Source: Coptis chinensis (taxonomy: Eukaryota; Streptophyta; Magnoliopsida; Ranunculales; Ranunculaceae). Taken from it: DNA of 64,000 bases. Location: NCBI GenBank assembly GCA_015680905.1, contig CM027377.1, positions 37,782,501 to 37,846,500 on the forward strand. The letters run 5' to 3'. The notes beneath the pieces are model-generated. The model saw only the letters and a program-made list of their open reading frames with translations. It was not told the DNA's origin and did not search any database. Of the stretch, positions 50,576 through 63,096 are shown piece after piece; within the stretch, counting starts at the first letter, position 1, and each line of letters begins with the position of its first letter. The translations under genes and the position numbers were made by a program.

Positions 50576-52018
50576 TCATCAATATCTTTTGCTATAGTAT
50601 TGTTATAGTCATTCAACAACAAACTACCTCTACTCCTCAATTTCAGGCCACCACCACCAATTTCCAACCCAATCTCCAACATTAAGTTATTCCACAAACT
50701 CATCAACTCACTGAATTCCAACAACAAATCATCCCTATCGATCTTTCACAACAATCACTATCCTATTCAAAATAAAAAAATTTTACAAGTTCGAGAGTTT
50801 GCAGGAATCATTGTAAGCGAAAAAGGAGCAAGAACTAAATGAGAATTCTTCTATAGAAACTGCTAATCTTCTATCAAGGATATTGAGTTTTGGGCATTCA
50901 GAGGAAACTTTCGTTGTAGATATGGTTATAAGCTTCATTGTAGCGACATACTACATCAGCAGCCTTGACATGGTTGTTTTGGTCAATCTCTTTGAATCCC
51001 CTTGTGGAAAAAGAGATACTAACAGAAATTCTGGCAATGAACCCCGATGTATCAGTTTATGACGAAGTAAGAGACATGGTTTACACTCCTGCATCGCTCT
51101 GTGAAAACATGATATTCTGAATTTTTTTCTCTCCACAAACTCATTATTCTTACCAATTCGAAATTACAGATCAAAAAACCCAAGTTAGAAAGCATCACTG
51201 TTAGTTACTTCGACTGCCCTCTGTCAAATTCATCCCCAAATATAAACTCATCAGTTTGCTAGCCGATCAATATCCTATTCGAAATTCGATTGAGATTAGG
51301 AGCCCCCAAATATATATTGCTCACGTCTCTTAGTAGTAGGAATCGGGTATTGTTTTCGTACCCAAATGGATTGGGATTAGAAAGGATTCGTGACTGTAAT
51401 TGGACTAGTATTCGCGAGCATTTCGGTGATTGGGCGATCGAATCGGAAAGAGTGGAGTCGGTTTCTTCTGTTCGTGAGAAATTGGAGAGGGAAAAGGACT
51501 GTAGGAAACTATTGTTTTGACTTTTGATCCAGTGGTCCGGTTCTAGTATAATTTGAGGAGTGGTAGATCATAGCAAGGACTTAAGCCTTCATCTTGGGTA
51601 GCCCAAAGGCCCATTGCCCTTTTTAATTCCTTTTGTGTCTTCTTTTCTTTAGTTGGGCCCAATATCACAACTAACAAGGCCCATCCAAGTAAACCAAGCC
51701 ATATCCAAATGCAAATAGTGAATTCACCAAGTTATTATTACGTAATGCATTCGATACAATTTAGGCCATCAATTTCGTTTGAAAATTTTTCTGTGCCCCC
51801 ATTTCACTTCTCCTTTCCGCCATCTTTTATTTAACTACATTGCATTAGTTTGACATTATTTCGTTCCCGATAATTCACAAATTTTTCCCGACTGTCTATT
51901 TTCCTATCGTTTACGTTCACATGACACTTTGTTATACATTTCGCTTACTATTTTCGTATTCCATTTTTTCCTTGCTTTTTCTTCTCTTCTTTGCCATGTG
52001 AACTTTGTTCGCATGACA
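50576..52018. other. Tat-C 3' non-coding region with an unassigned ORF
   Basis: At 51290-51520 a plus-strand frame encodes 76 residues with a charged end (REKLEREKDC). It matches no family I know. The surrounding 50750-51560 is less AT-rich than the arrays and could be acquired sequence. The rest shows nothing specific. Confidence 0.35.
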
Positions 52019-52030
52019 AAGAGGGGGCGG
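52017..52030 (+). promoter_or_regulatory. Tat-C polypurine tract
   Basis: AAAGAGGGGGCGG directly before the 3' LTR. Confidence 0.85.
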
Positions 52031-52505
52031 TGTTTCGACCCCCACATATGTGGCAAACATCTATTAGTAGGGGTCTCTATTTTATTCATTTAATCAACAA
52101 GGCTAAATCCCAATTTACAATACCATGGACCAATGTACAGGCCCATTAACTTATGTGTCTAAAGCTGAACCTTAGCCACATGGCTTGCCACTAATTTACA
52201 TTGATTTATGTCAAGATTCATTTCTTATCAAAGAGATAATTATCAGTTAACAGTTATATTCTATCACAATTACTCAAGCAACAAGATTACTTGAGCTACA
52301 AGGACTCTCTACTCTACCTATATAAATACCACATTATTTTTCATAAGGAACTACGTTGAAACTTGATCTCTAGAGAATAGATCTTGCATACGTAGGCATT
52401 CATTATTTGGTTCAGTTTCATCTCCCCCAACATCAAATTCCTTTGTTTCTTAGTGCGTTCTTTACCATTGCTCTCGTTGTGTTGAAGCAGTTTATTGCCG
52501 AAACA
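52031..52505 (+). repeat. Tat-C 3' LTR
   Basis: Same ends as the 5' LTR, about 18 differences over 475 bases by eye, followed by ATATT at 52506-52510. Confidence 0.95.
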
Positions 52506-53779
52506 ATATTACCACCTGTTTTCCCCGTGCATGCATTCACCTTTGATGATTTGCATATGATTATTGTTAAGTTCTTGATTTTATTGCCATTTTATTTTCG
52601 TTGTTTAGATGCTACCGAAAATTGACGTAGAAGTAGCCAATATCATAGACATGGAGCCGAAGGGCGAGAAGGACATGAAGGAAATGGTTCAAGTCATGCA
52701 CCGACAAATTTTATTGGAGACGGGCACAAGATAAGATAGTTGAATCATTGGGTGAAAATACAAACTGTCGCAGGAAAGTGTCGAATGAGGATGCTGACCA
52801 ACATAGCAATCATGACGAATATGCATTAAATACATTTCATTGCAATTTGGTTGACCATCGGTTGGCAATCAATTTATGTTTCCGAAACTACTCTTGCATG
52901 TAATGAATCCCCAAGACATCCACAATACTTTTCCAATGATAATTGTAGGTGTACCAATGCATGATAACTTGGCCACCTACAGTGTAGAGCTATTATAGAG
53001 CGAAAAACTTATTATTATTAATTGATAAGATTGTTGTGGAAAGTGGGTGCTGTGAAATGACCTTTGTTAGTTCAAGCACATAGTTACTTTAATAAGATTG
53101 TTGTGGAAAATGGGTGTTGCGAAATGGCCTCTGTTTGTTCAAGCACATGGTTACATGGAATTAAGTGAAAAGATAGAGAAGGCAGTGACTAAGTTGATGG
53201 GTATATATGAAGAAATAAGAGAGAGGGAAATGAATGTATCCCCATCAAAACATATATGAGATAGATAAAATTCTCTATCTTTGTAGTTTATTTATTTATT
53301 TTTTTCTCTTAGTGAATTGTTTATTTATTTATTGACATTGTAATGTAAAAGAGAACTATTACCATATGTATAGCCTTGCAACATATTCGTTCTCCTATTT
53401 TCAATCATATGTTTGTGATTAGATTTCATGTGTTATGTCTTTCTCTTCTAAGCATACTATGTCGCATGTTCCATGGCACTAATATTTTCACTGTATTCTC
53501 TTTTGTAGACAACTTCATAGTATTTCTAATAAAGTTACAATATTATTATATCGTAGTATTACAATTTGTAAACATGCAAAGATGTGTCGTACTTACTATT
53601 AAAAACATCTATGTTTTCTCCGCGAAGGAATGAGTATGTTTAAGCACTCGATCACATGCATGGTTTGATTGTCATAGTGCGCGAATATGACTCATATAAA
53701 AAATATTTGATTGATATAATTCTTTTTTTTTCCCGTTAACGATTAATATAATTCTATGAAAAACAACATTAACGACATC
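52506..53779. other. anonymous DNA with 69 bp duplication
   Basis: No named gene. ATAAGATTGTTGTGGAAA occurs at 53024 and 53092 with about 65 following bases alike, an imperfect tandem duplication. A 40-codon open stretch begins at ATG 52611 (MLPKIDVEVANIIDMEPKGE) and is unassigned. Confidence 0.4.
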
Positions 53780-53806
53780 CGTGTCGTGGGCACGAGCAAT
53801 ACCAAG
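53780..53806 (+). mobile_element. Helitron-like 3' end, degenerate
   Basis: Stem CGTGTC (53780-53785), loop GTG, stem GGCACG (53789-53794), then AGCAATACCAAG. The hairpin and spacing match a Helitron 3' end, but the terminal tetramer is CAAG rather than CTRR. No helicase gene is seen. Confidence 0.4.
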
Positions 53807-55017
53807 ATGCAAGTAACAAACAAGTTAGTTTGTTGGCATCCCTTCTTTTAAATTTTGTGCATAGGCCAATGTTCATGATTTCACACTTAATATCGGAATT
53901 CCACTGAATATTTCATTTTTTGAGAAGAAAAAAACATAGGGTCGAAATATAGTTAATTTCGGTTTTTAAGATTTTCAGAATTCCAATAATTTTGAAATCT
54001 TGAACTATGGCATAGGCTAATGTATTAAGGGTTAAGATTGTTGCTCATCATATGGAACTTACCATTTTGAAGTGCATGCATAGTTTGCTACTTTGCTCCT
54101 ATCAATCTCAGTTACAGTTTGATCAGTCACTCTATTGCATTTTGTCTAAACATTGTCTAATAATATTCTTTGGAGTCTTAGGCTTACTTGACCATCTAAA
54201 AGAACATTTGAGATTCAAATTACATAACCATGTAAAAAAAATGATGCATGTCATATGCTCTAAACTTCTCAAGTTCTTTGAAAATAACTAAACAAAACAA
54301 GCTTCAATTCATTTTATTGTCCTAAGGTTTTGCCTTAATCAAGTAGTTTAATTCATATCTATTGTTTAGTTATGTGAGTGTGTAGTGTCATTTCACTTGA
54401 GAATATGGCTCACAGTGTGCTAAAACTACTCAATGTAATTTTATTTTGAAGATTAGAAGATTGTCTTGAAAATGAATATTGATGTACTGGACAATGTTTC
54501 ATATGATTGTATATAAAGTTATGGAACAAGTTCATCAAAAAATTGTTGAAGGCGTGGTAGAGGACGACGTCCATGACAATTTTTTCCTGAATAGACTTTA
54601 GGCTGCTTTTGTTCTTTTTTTTTTTTCTAATAATTTATGTATAGATCGACTCTATAATATTGATTAGGTACAATTTACGTACCCAACTATCACTCATGTC
54701 CGAATAATCAAATTATTTTGCACATATCAATATTCAAATGTTCAGTTCATTAGATTTTAGCTTTGTAATTACCAGAAATGAATAAGGAGTAGCTGCATTT
54801 AGAAAAAGTGAAATTGATACCTGTCAAAAAGCTCCAACTATAAAAGGGCACAATGTTTTGGTCTGAGATACCACCACATGGTTGCATCCACAAAATAAAC
54901 AACCACTTCAAAATAAAATGTCTACAAATTTCCACATAGACCACACATTTAAAAATATTTTGGGTGTACCAAGATTAATGCCACAAACAACATAATAAGT
55001 ACTACCTCATAACAAAT
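53807..55017. other. anonymous DNA, possible Helitron body
   Basis: AT-rich DNA between the two Helitron-like ends. No gene is recognised, and a 5' TC end could not be fixed. Confidence 0.35.
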
Positions 55018-55045
55018 CGTGTCGTAGGCACGGGTGATACCTAGT
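55018..55045 (+). mobile_element. Helitron-like 3' end
   Basis: Hairpin CGTGTC-GTA-GGCACG (55018-55032), then GGTGATACCTAG and T. The CTAG terminus with a hairpin about nine bases upstream and T after it is the classic plant Helitron 3' end. The matching 5' end is not identified, so the length of the element is unknown; no Rep/helicase is visible. Confidence 0.6.
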
Positions 55046-55179
55046 ACATAACAACAAATTTACACTTATCAAAAGTCAACAGATATTACAAGTGTTAAGT
55101 AGGTACAAACAATTACATTATCATATACATATCAAGCAACACAGCAGGTAACATTAGTACAACATCATCACAACATAGC

Positions 55180-55445
55180 AGCAGTAGGCAGTCACCACCA
55201 CACCACTAGTCTAGCACACCCAACACACACACCACCATTTCAAAACACACACACACCACACATGCAGTAGCACCAAAAACACACTCAACACACTACCACC
55301 ACTACCTGCCAGCACACACTCACATACACACACTACCAGCCAACATACACCACCTCCCAGCACTCTCTCCATGGAACCTCATACTAACACACTCACATAC
55401 ATTACACAACATACAACACCTGCCACCACCACACAATAAAACATC
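55180..55445. repeat. CA/ACC-rich low-complexity stretch
   Basis: Imperfect runs of CACA, CACCAC and ACACACTC dominate about 265 bases. No coding. Confidence 0.8.
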
Positions 55446-56490
55446 ATCCATAATTACTTGCAATTATAAACAACATCACTCATTGTAAGTTATGTTGTTT
55501 ATAATGCAAACAATTAATAATCCACGACATTGCAATTCACATGTATAAAATAACATCAACAACATAATATATATCCCAAAGGAAATTTAGCACCCCATTA
55601 TTAGTTAATCACCACAATATCTAAAATAAACTTAGTAATACTCAAAACATAAACAAGTAACAAGTTCGCCTCAAAGTCCTGCTTAGTGTAGCTTCCTAAT
55701 GAAGTTTTAGTAGTTGTGTGTAACTTCAAAAGAGTTTGTAAAAGTGAGGTTCATCCTAAATTGTTTAAAGTTTGAGTGTGGGAGTTAAGAAGAAGAAAGG
55801 TAGACTCTTGGTATAGACTTGTTTAGTTTAAGTTAATGAAAACATGAAAACTCAAGTTGTTGGTATGGAAATGACATGAAAACATCGAAAGAAGTATTGA
55901 ATTGAAGATTGAAACAAGAACAATAAAATAAGATTGAAGATTGAAACAAACAAAACAAAATAACAAGATTTAAATAAAAGGAAATGAAGAACAATAAAGT
56001 AAAAGACTTGAATTGAAAAACAAGACTAAATCTAACAAACCAAATGGTATGGACCCTAAAACAATGGATGTTTTCTCTCTTCCTAACTTTTAGATTATAT
56101 ACCCCCACTTTTGCCTTTTATAGATTTGCCTTTTTCCATTACAAATGAGACACCTCACATTTAACTTTTGCTTTTTGATTTCTTCTTGACCAAGGTAGGT
56201 TATTGAGAATATCATATTTTGAGATAAGGGTCTCCTTCTCTAGTCTTCTGAGTTAAAGGCTTTGACCTTTGCCTTTGACTTTTTCAACACTTTTCCATCA
56301 GCTTTTGGTCTTTATAATAAGCGTGATTAAGGCTCCTTTTGGTGCTAAGATGCAGCTTTTATGATAAGTGGTATGAAATCCTTTGTAACCTAAAAAGACC
56401 AATAAAAGCTATGAGTTGCCTTTTCATTATACGTAAGAAAGAATGTAATGCAATAATATAAGGGTAATAAAATACACATTTAGGAGCTGA
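55446..56490. other. anonymous AT-rich DNA
   Basis: No gene recognised. The minus-strand frame at 55833-56108 is phenylalanine-rich and follows from A-rich composition. Confidence 0.4.
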
Positions 56491-56499
56491 TCACCTAAC

Positions 56500-56755
56500 C
56501 AACCAAGAAACCTTCACACACACCAGATGAGCTTCAGAACCATCACCCCCACCTCCCTGGGCATGCTCCCCATCATCTAAACAAGTAAAAGAAACAATAG
56601 CTAATTTCAAAACAAGTTATACAAAAAAATTCAATTACATTTCCTTCAAACCAACTAACCTCCCAAATAGGATACTAAAGCCACTAGCCTCATTTGCATG
56701 TCTGCCATCTAACCAAGCAAGCTTCATTGATTTCAACCTTGATCTTACATTGTCA
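56500..56755 (-). other. two exon-like stretches, unknown gene remnant
   Basis: On the minus strand 56753-56660 is open for about 31 codons (RLKSMKLAWLDGRHANEASG) and ends at a good donor (AG then GTTAGT). About 80 bases on, a good acceptor (TTACTTGTTTAG at 56577) precedes a GC-richer stretch. The two do not keep one open frame in the obvious phase, so this is at most a remnant. No family recognised. Confidence 0.25.
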
Positions 56756-56863
56756 CAGGGGCGGATGTAGGATTCTCTAATAGGGGGGGCTAATAGCACT
56801 AATTCTTACTACTATTTTTTTATTTATTTTTTCATTTTTTTTATGGGGTGAACAGTTACCACT
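56756..56863 (+). mobile_element. possible hAT-type terminus
   Basis: CAGGGGCGGATGTAGGATT resembles the start of plant hAT inverted repeats (CAGGGGCGGA). The composition changes sharply at this point. The other end is not seen, because the Athila-B LTR begins about 108 bases later. Confidence 0.35.
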
Positions 56864-57479
56864 TGATAAGAGCCTAAAACTATAGTTTTAACCCCTTAAT
56901 AATATTATATTTAGATCAATTATGCTTATAATAAATAAGAGTTAGTACTGTTTACGTACTTTTATGTATTTCAGGTCTTGGAGCCAACTATGTGAAGAAA
57001 TATGTCACTTTTGCAAGAGAAAGGATCAAAGGTTGGTTGCTAAGAAGTTCTATGATTAAAGCCCAAGTTTCAAGGAGAAAAAACTCTTTTCAAGCCCAGT
57101 CAAAGCTAAAAAAACAAAGTCAACGCGGGCAGAAATAGAGCATAAAAGTCAACAAAACTTCCGCATGCCGTTTCTTTGCAGTCAGACCTTGGAATTAGGC
57201 CTACTATATGTCAAACCGACCGACTCAGAAAGATCGGTCTAATGGTCCAAGCCTTGATCCAATCAGAGGATTAAAAGTTGACAAAAAGGCTATTGCAGTA
57301 ATTTCCAGTAGAGAAACCCTTTATAGACTTAAGTAATTAGATTTTGGGCTTGATTTAATGGCCCAAAACATAGCTCCAAAGCCCGTGCACGAAATTGTAA
57401 ACCTAACTCTCTCCTATGTAAAGAGGGTTAAGGCTAAACAAACCTTGGCTACTCCCCTTTTTAGATTAGTTGTAAATTA

Positions 57480-57533
<54 letters not shown>

Positions 57534-58244
57534 AGATAATAAATTAGTTTTTTTCTTTAGTTTTAAAACTTAGTTATTGTTTTATTAGCCTAGCCACCAT
57601 TAATTCAATCAAATCAAATTCCAATACAAGTGTTCTTTCATTATGTCTTCTTCTTTCTATTATTATGGCCATGATAGTCTAATGAATCATAGCTAAACCT
57701 CTAATATTAAAACCTTGATGAAAACTTGATGTGTTAGTATTGAATAGTTGTAGTAAGATATTATACTCTAGAAGGTAGTTAATTTACCATGATAATGGGT
57801 TTCAATTGCCTTACATGCTAATTATTAGTTGGTAGAGATGTCATGAATAATTAGGGATAAAAAGACCTAACATTTATGTGAAAACATAAAGATTAGGATT
57901 GCAACAACTCCGTACTAGCATATTAGGGATTAATCAAGGTGGATTTCAAATCACTCTATTTTTCTCCATATTTTATCAAGTCATATTCAATTGCTTAGTT
58001 AAATTATTATAAATTAAATTCATATATTCAGTTTCATAGTATAAATTTACATCCATAAATATTGCTCTCACCATTGTTTTCTTGTGTTCCATTAGTTAAA
58101 TTCGTTTAAGTCTAGAGAGTTAAGAGTGGAACGATTCCTTACTCTATATATATTGCATGAATATATATGTGAGAGTAGAAAATAAATAATTGATAACATA
58201 AGATTAAGTTAGAGAAATCTAGTTTTGCATTTTTACGGTTATCA
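56864..58244 (+). repeat. Athila-B left LTR
   Basis: TGATAAGAG ... GGTTATCA. It contains a (CT)n tract at 57482-57530 that is also in the right LTR. Confidence 0.92.
57482..57530. repeat. (CT)n microsatellite in left LTR
   Basis: About 24 CT units. The same tract sits at 63043-63092 in the right LTR, at the same place relative to the LTR start. Confidence 0.95.
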
Positions 58245-58246
58245 AA

Positions 58247-58262
58247 TGGCGCCGCTGCCATC
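58247..58262 (+). promoter_or_regulatory. Athila-B primer-binding site
   Basis: TGGCGCCGCTGCCATC, two bases inside the left LTR. Confidence 0.85.
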
Positions 58263-59444
58263 TTAAACTCATTCAGGACAAGAATTCAATTGGTTGAATC
58301 CAAAGGGCAATCCCCCATTCTCTACCTACCCACCCTTTTAATTTTTCATTCTTGTTTCTCATATTTTCATTACTGTTCAAGCTTGAAATTCACTGTTTTA
58401 AACTAAGAGAGCCCCCTCCCTCTCTTTTGCCTTGCAAAAGCGTAGCTCCCTTAAGATCTAGGACTCACGAAGGAAGAATCTGTGGTAAAGGTATTTTAAA
58501 ATTTTCGAAAATTTTGAAATTTTTCAAGAATAATCTTTAAGATGTTGTTGATTTAATGGAATGTTTTCAGATTTTTCCTAGTGGTTTTACCTAGTGAACT
58601 ATTACCATATTTACACCTGTATTTTAGTTTTGATTTCAAAAGTTCTGGGAAAACGACGAGTGAAAAATTCTAAATTTTTTACCATTATCTATCATAAGTC
58701 AGGAGTTTCAGTAAAATGTTAAAGAGTTTTTATTTGTTTTGATCACCTAACTAATAGATTGTTTCCAGTGTATTTCTATTTTTGCAACACTTAATTTCTA
58801 GAACAACAGCCAATAAGAAAGGTTTGTAGAACTCAAATTGATCTAAATATTTTATAAGAACACGCATGATCTATCAAGAGTCTCCAGTAAAAGTTTGGCA
58901 ATTTTTGGTTCTGTTTTGATTGGTTAACCATTTGGTTGTTTGTATTGTGGCCAAAAACTATTTCACAAACTTTGCAGGGTAGTCGAAGGACTTTCATAAC
59001 TCCGATTGTTCTGAAATTTTATAGGCTACTACGTTTTTTTAAATTTTTTATTTTTAACTCTATTTTTCTGAGCATGCCCACACCCTTCCAAACTTCTTTT
59101 TTGTTCAAGTTATTTTTTATTCAGTGTTCCAAACTTCTTCAATACACTGAGATTGCATATCAAAGACGTTATTCATACATGTAGCAAGGAGGCATTCTGG
59201 TACTCCTTCTTCCACTCCTCGCCTCTTCTGTCATAGGAGTTTCAATTCTAGTATATCAGGGTTGTTTGACTGTTGTTCATATTTCTTTTATATTGGACTT
59301 AGCCTTGCATGAGATTAAGGTCTGGTAAGAAAAAACCATCTAGAGTTATATATCGTAAACGTCAACACACATGCCTATCTAGAAATTTATAGTTAGAGTT
59401 TTGTTTGCATAATACTTATCCTAGAATATATTTTTAAAACCAAT
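58263..59444. other. Athila-B leader, no gene
   Basis: Non-coding leader. The part from 59180 matches the Athila-A leader just before gag (about 8700-8890). Confidence 0.5.
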
Positions 59445-59798
59445 ATGGCATATAAATATGTAAACCAACAATCATGTGGTTATTATGCAAACCCTCCACC
59501 ATGTTCATGCTGTGGTAATCCTTACCATTGGGCTTCTCAGTGCCCATCATACCAAGAGTTTGGACCTACTATAGGATATAATAATAATTATGAGCCTCAA
59601 TTTTCAAATTTTCATAGTAACCAATACAATCAAGAGTTTTTTAGTCATCCAAACTATACATGGAGTCAACCAGTGTCGTCTACTTCTAGTTCCGTGATGA
59701 GTGTGTACAACGAACCAAATATTTTTTTCGTGCACAATTTGTTCAGATCCAGACCACACCGCCCATTCATGTCCCATATTTATTCAACCTCAACCTAA
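59445..59798 (+). pseudogene. Athila-B gag remnant with cysteine knuckle
   Basis: Begins MAYKYVNQQSCGYYANP. CSCCGNPYHWASQCPS is a CX2CX4HX4C knuckle, the RNA-binding motif of gag. An asparagine/tyrosine-rich tail follows, as in Athila-A gag. Only the C-terminal half of gag is represented. Confidence 0.7.
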
Positions 59799-59799
59799 C

Positions 59800-60899
59800 C
59801 CATCACAGTACGAGATCAACCAGAGTCACTCAAACGCCATATCCCAAAAAGGACTCATATCATATCCATTCGCCAATAAGTATGACTGTCAAACACCATA
59901 CCAACTAGAACCACACAACCAAGTTTCCCCTCCGCTAACAACATTCAATGAAATAATGGCCTAAAACAAAATAATACTTCAGAACCTAAAGATGCTAAGC
60001 TCACCTACGCTAGACATTTCCACCATACTAGAAATTACCCACCCATCTAGTTCTCCACCCTTCCTAGACCGAATTTTCCAAACTATGCTTCAGAACCTAA
60101 CTATGCTTCAAAACCTAGCCAAGATGATTTCCATGATCCCCTCACCTAATACAGAACTTTCAACCTTGCCAGAGATTGACACACAAGTAGAACAACATAT
60201 TTCCATAACCAAACCATTCGACCTAGTTAAGACATACCCTGAATTTCATGAACCATTACCTTCCCATGTCCCTCCCATTAATCATTATATTAACTCCACA
60301 CACTACCTGGATGAGGAAATTCTTGAAGACGACTTTGTAGGACATGTTTTGGATGACCATGATGACATTGAGGAAACTTATATTGTTTTAGAGGATGAGA
60401 GTAAGGAAATAGAAATCAACAATTCTAATCTAAGGTATGAATAAGATAATGTGCAAGAATTAAACGAAGTAACTTCTTTAGCGCAATGTGAATCTTAATT
60501 TAGTGTGGCAGCTGAGGATCCACCAACTAATGAACCACCAACTGACCACCATCTACCTGAGTTACCACCTCCTAAAATCCAATCGTCTACCACAACTAAG
60601 GCATCCATTCACCCACCATTTCAGAGGAACCTCAAATTTGCACTTGAGCCAATTTCCTCAGAGACCTTCTATAATTTTTCAACCCTCACAGTGAAGAGTG
60701 TTTGCCTAGCACACAATCTCATGAGTATACCATTCCTGTAGTTGAGAGCCAAGCTTTGACCGAGTGTAGTGAGAAACCTAGTTTGTCTTATTTTTTCTCA
60801 TTTGAGCCTCATGAAAGACATCAGGATCCATACTTCATTTCTTTCTCACCTAAAGTATCACTAATTCATCTTTTGGGTCATTCTAATTCTTTAAAATAG
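59800..60899 (+). pseudogene. Athila-B unassigned coding region
   Basis: Several open stretches (59992-60444, 60505-60741, 60702-60899) with a proline-rich, acidic composition. PPFQRNLKFALEP near 60619-60657 matches PPFQRNLEFVLDP of Athila-A (about 11472-11510). Function is unknown. It is broken. Confidence 0.5.
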
Positions 60900-62408
60900 C
60901 TACAACATGATGGTTTACATAAGTTCTTTGATGGGTTGCATAAGTTTTCATTCATTCTTCTACATGTTTGCTTCCAATTATACAACTTCATTCTGTTTGG
61001 GGGTGCATTTAGTATCATATTTTTATGGCTAGACCCCCAACTCTTTTGACTATTAGTTTATAGTTGAGCACGCATCATCCATTTTGTGCCACCTCAATTT
61101 CTTACTTGTTTGGGGGTGTGCACAATCTAGGGAATCTAACTTTAAAAGACCTATATAATTTTTTTGTAAAATACCACCTTAATGGAGTATAGGCCACAAA
61201 AATTTTCAAACTTAAAAAGAGTTTTCAAATTTTATTTGGGGTTGGCGTATTTTGGTATTTCATTTCAAATCTTTTTGCCACCCTTTCTCTGTCATGTTTA
61301 CTCCAGTATAATTTATGTTAGTTAGTACGTAACAGTTTAATTGTGCTTCATGTTATCATATTATCTTTATAATATTTCTGTTACAGGTACTGCCAATTTT
61401 TACCACATTTCTATGGTAAATTCTTTCCTTATCTCTTTACACTTTAAGGACAAAGCGTTCGATTGTTTGGGGGTGGGATAGAAACATTTGAAAATTTTTA
61501 AGGCACCTATTAGGATATATATGTATAATATGCACTTTGCTTTCAATATGTATATATTAAAAAAATAATTAAAAGTATTTATATTATGCACTTAGGAATA
61601 TTGGTATTGTTTCTTTTTCTGTGATGATAGTAGTCTAGAAGTTTCACTTTAGCTCTTAAATTAGAATAACTTTTAGAAACTTAGGTTAATATGTAGGTAA
61701 TAATTATTGCATCTTTCCATAAATATATTGCATGAGTATCTATATTTGTATTGGCAGTAAGTTTCTGAAATCTAGGTTAAAGTACTTATTCTACAAATTC
61801 TGTGAGAATATAGCCTAAAAAGCCTTATGAGTGAAATATCTGAGTAATAACACAAGGGAGAAGTAAATTCCAAATAGAGAAATCACACGTCCACTTGCTT
61901 GATCATTATACCATATCATAAGCGAGAATTTAGGCCATTTTTGGATCGATATAGCCAGAAATTCAAACCTTTATGAAATTATTTTCCGCTAGTCGCCCCT
62001 CTGAGCCTTTCTTTAGCCTTTCATAAACCACAATTCCTTTACCCTTTTACAAAAACAAAACAAAATAAAAATTAGCCTACCCATTTTTGAATGAGTTTGA
62101 GAATATAGTTGAAATAACGAATAGGAAAGAGAAAGACCTTTGAAACCAAGAATTTGTTGGTTGCTTCAATAAGAAAATAAAGTTTTCATCCAAAGAAAAG
62201 AAAAATAAAATAAAATAAAAAGTTTGTGAGTATCTTCTCTGGGAAACTCTCACGAGGCTATAACTTGTCCACTAGAGAATTCCTAGTGGTTTAAAGCCTT
62301 ATTGCATATGGTCAATGCAATTTCACTCAGCGAAACGAGATTAGTTAGAACTCCATTTTTTGTCACTTATTTTAATTTATCATATTTGCTTGAGGACAAA
62401 CAAAATAT
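60900..62408. other. Athila-B 3' non-coding region with purine tracts
   Basis: GTTTGGGGGTG-like motifs at 60995, 61108 and 61465. The stretch 61460-62400 is homologous to 16140-17700 of Athila-A but shorter. Confidence 0.6.
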
Positions 62409-62422
62409 TGTTTGGGGTGGTT
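62409..62422 (+). promoter_or_regulatory. Athila-B polypurine tract
   Basis: GTTTGGGGTGGTT directly before the right LTR, preceded by TTGAGGACAAA as in Athila-A. Confidence 0.8.
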
Positions 62423-63040
62423 TGATAAGTGCCCAAAACTGTAGTTTTAACCCCTTAATAATATTACATTTAGACCAATTATGCTTATAATAAATAAAAG
62501 TTAGTACTGTTTACGTACTTTTGTGTATTTCAGATCTTTGAGTCAACTATATGAAGAAATATGTCACTTTTGCAAGAGAAAGGATCAAAGGTTGGTTGCT
62601 AAGAAATTCTATTTTTAAAGCCCAAGTTTCAAGGAGAAAAAAACCTTTTTAAATCCCAGTAAAAACTGAAAAGTCAAAGTCAACGCGGGCAGAAATAGAG
62701 CATAAAAGTCAACAGAACTTTTGCAGATCGTATCTTTGGACTCAGACCTCGAAATTAAGCCTACTATATGTCAAAACGACCGGATCGGAAAGAGATTTCT
62801 AATGGTTTAGGCCTTGATCTAATCAGAGGAGTAAAAATGGATGAAAAGGCAATTGTAGTAATTTCCAACATATAAACTTTTTTGGACTTAAGTAATTAGG
62901 TTTTGGGCTTGATTTAATGGCCCAAAATATAGCTCCAAAGCCTATGCACGAATTTGTAAACCTAACCCTCTCCTATATAAAGAGGGTTAAAGCTAAACAA
63001 AACATGGTTACTCCCCTCTTTAGTTTACTTGTAAATTAGG

Positions 63041-63096
<56 letters not shown>

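Larger units (their letters stand above)
46254..52505 (+). mobile_element. compact Tat-lineage derivative Tat-C
   Basis: This is a 6.25 kb LTR element with 475 bp LTRs, a primer-binding site and polypurine tract in place, and the duplication ATATT (46249-46253 and 52506-52510). Parts recognised are a gag core, the end of reverse transcriptase, the start of RNase H and a well-kept aRNH domain; no integrase is seen. Over 3 kb between aRNH and the 3' LTR is non-coding and repeat-filled. It is broken and non-autonomous. By-eye LTR divergence near 4% suggests an insertion on the order of one to two million years old. Confidence 0.92.

Noticed and set aside
50305-50727. 140-codon minus-strand frame
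   Set aside because: It is built from the degenerate repeat units (repeated LEKIIK/SESF), not a conserved protein.
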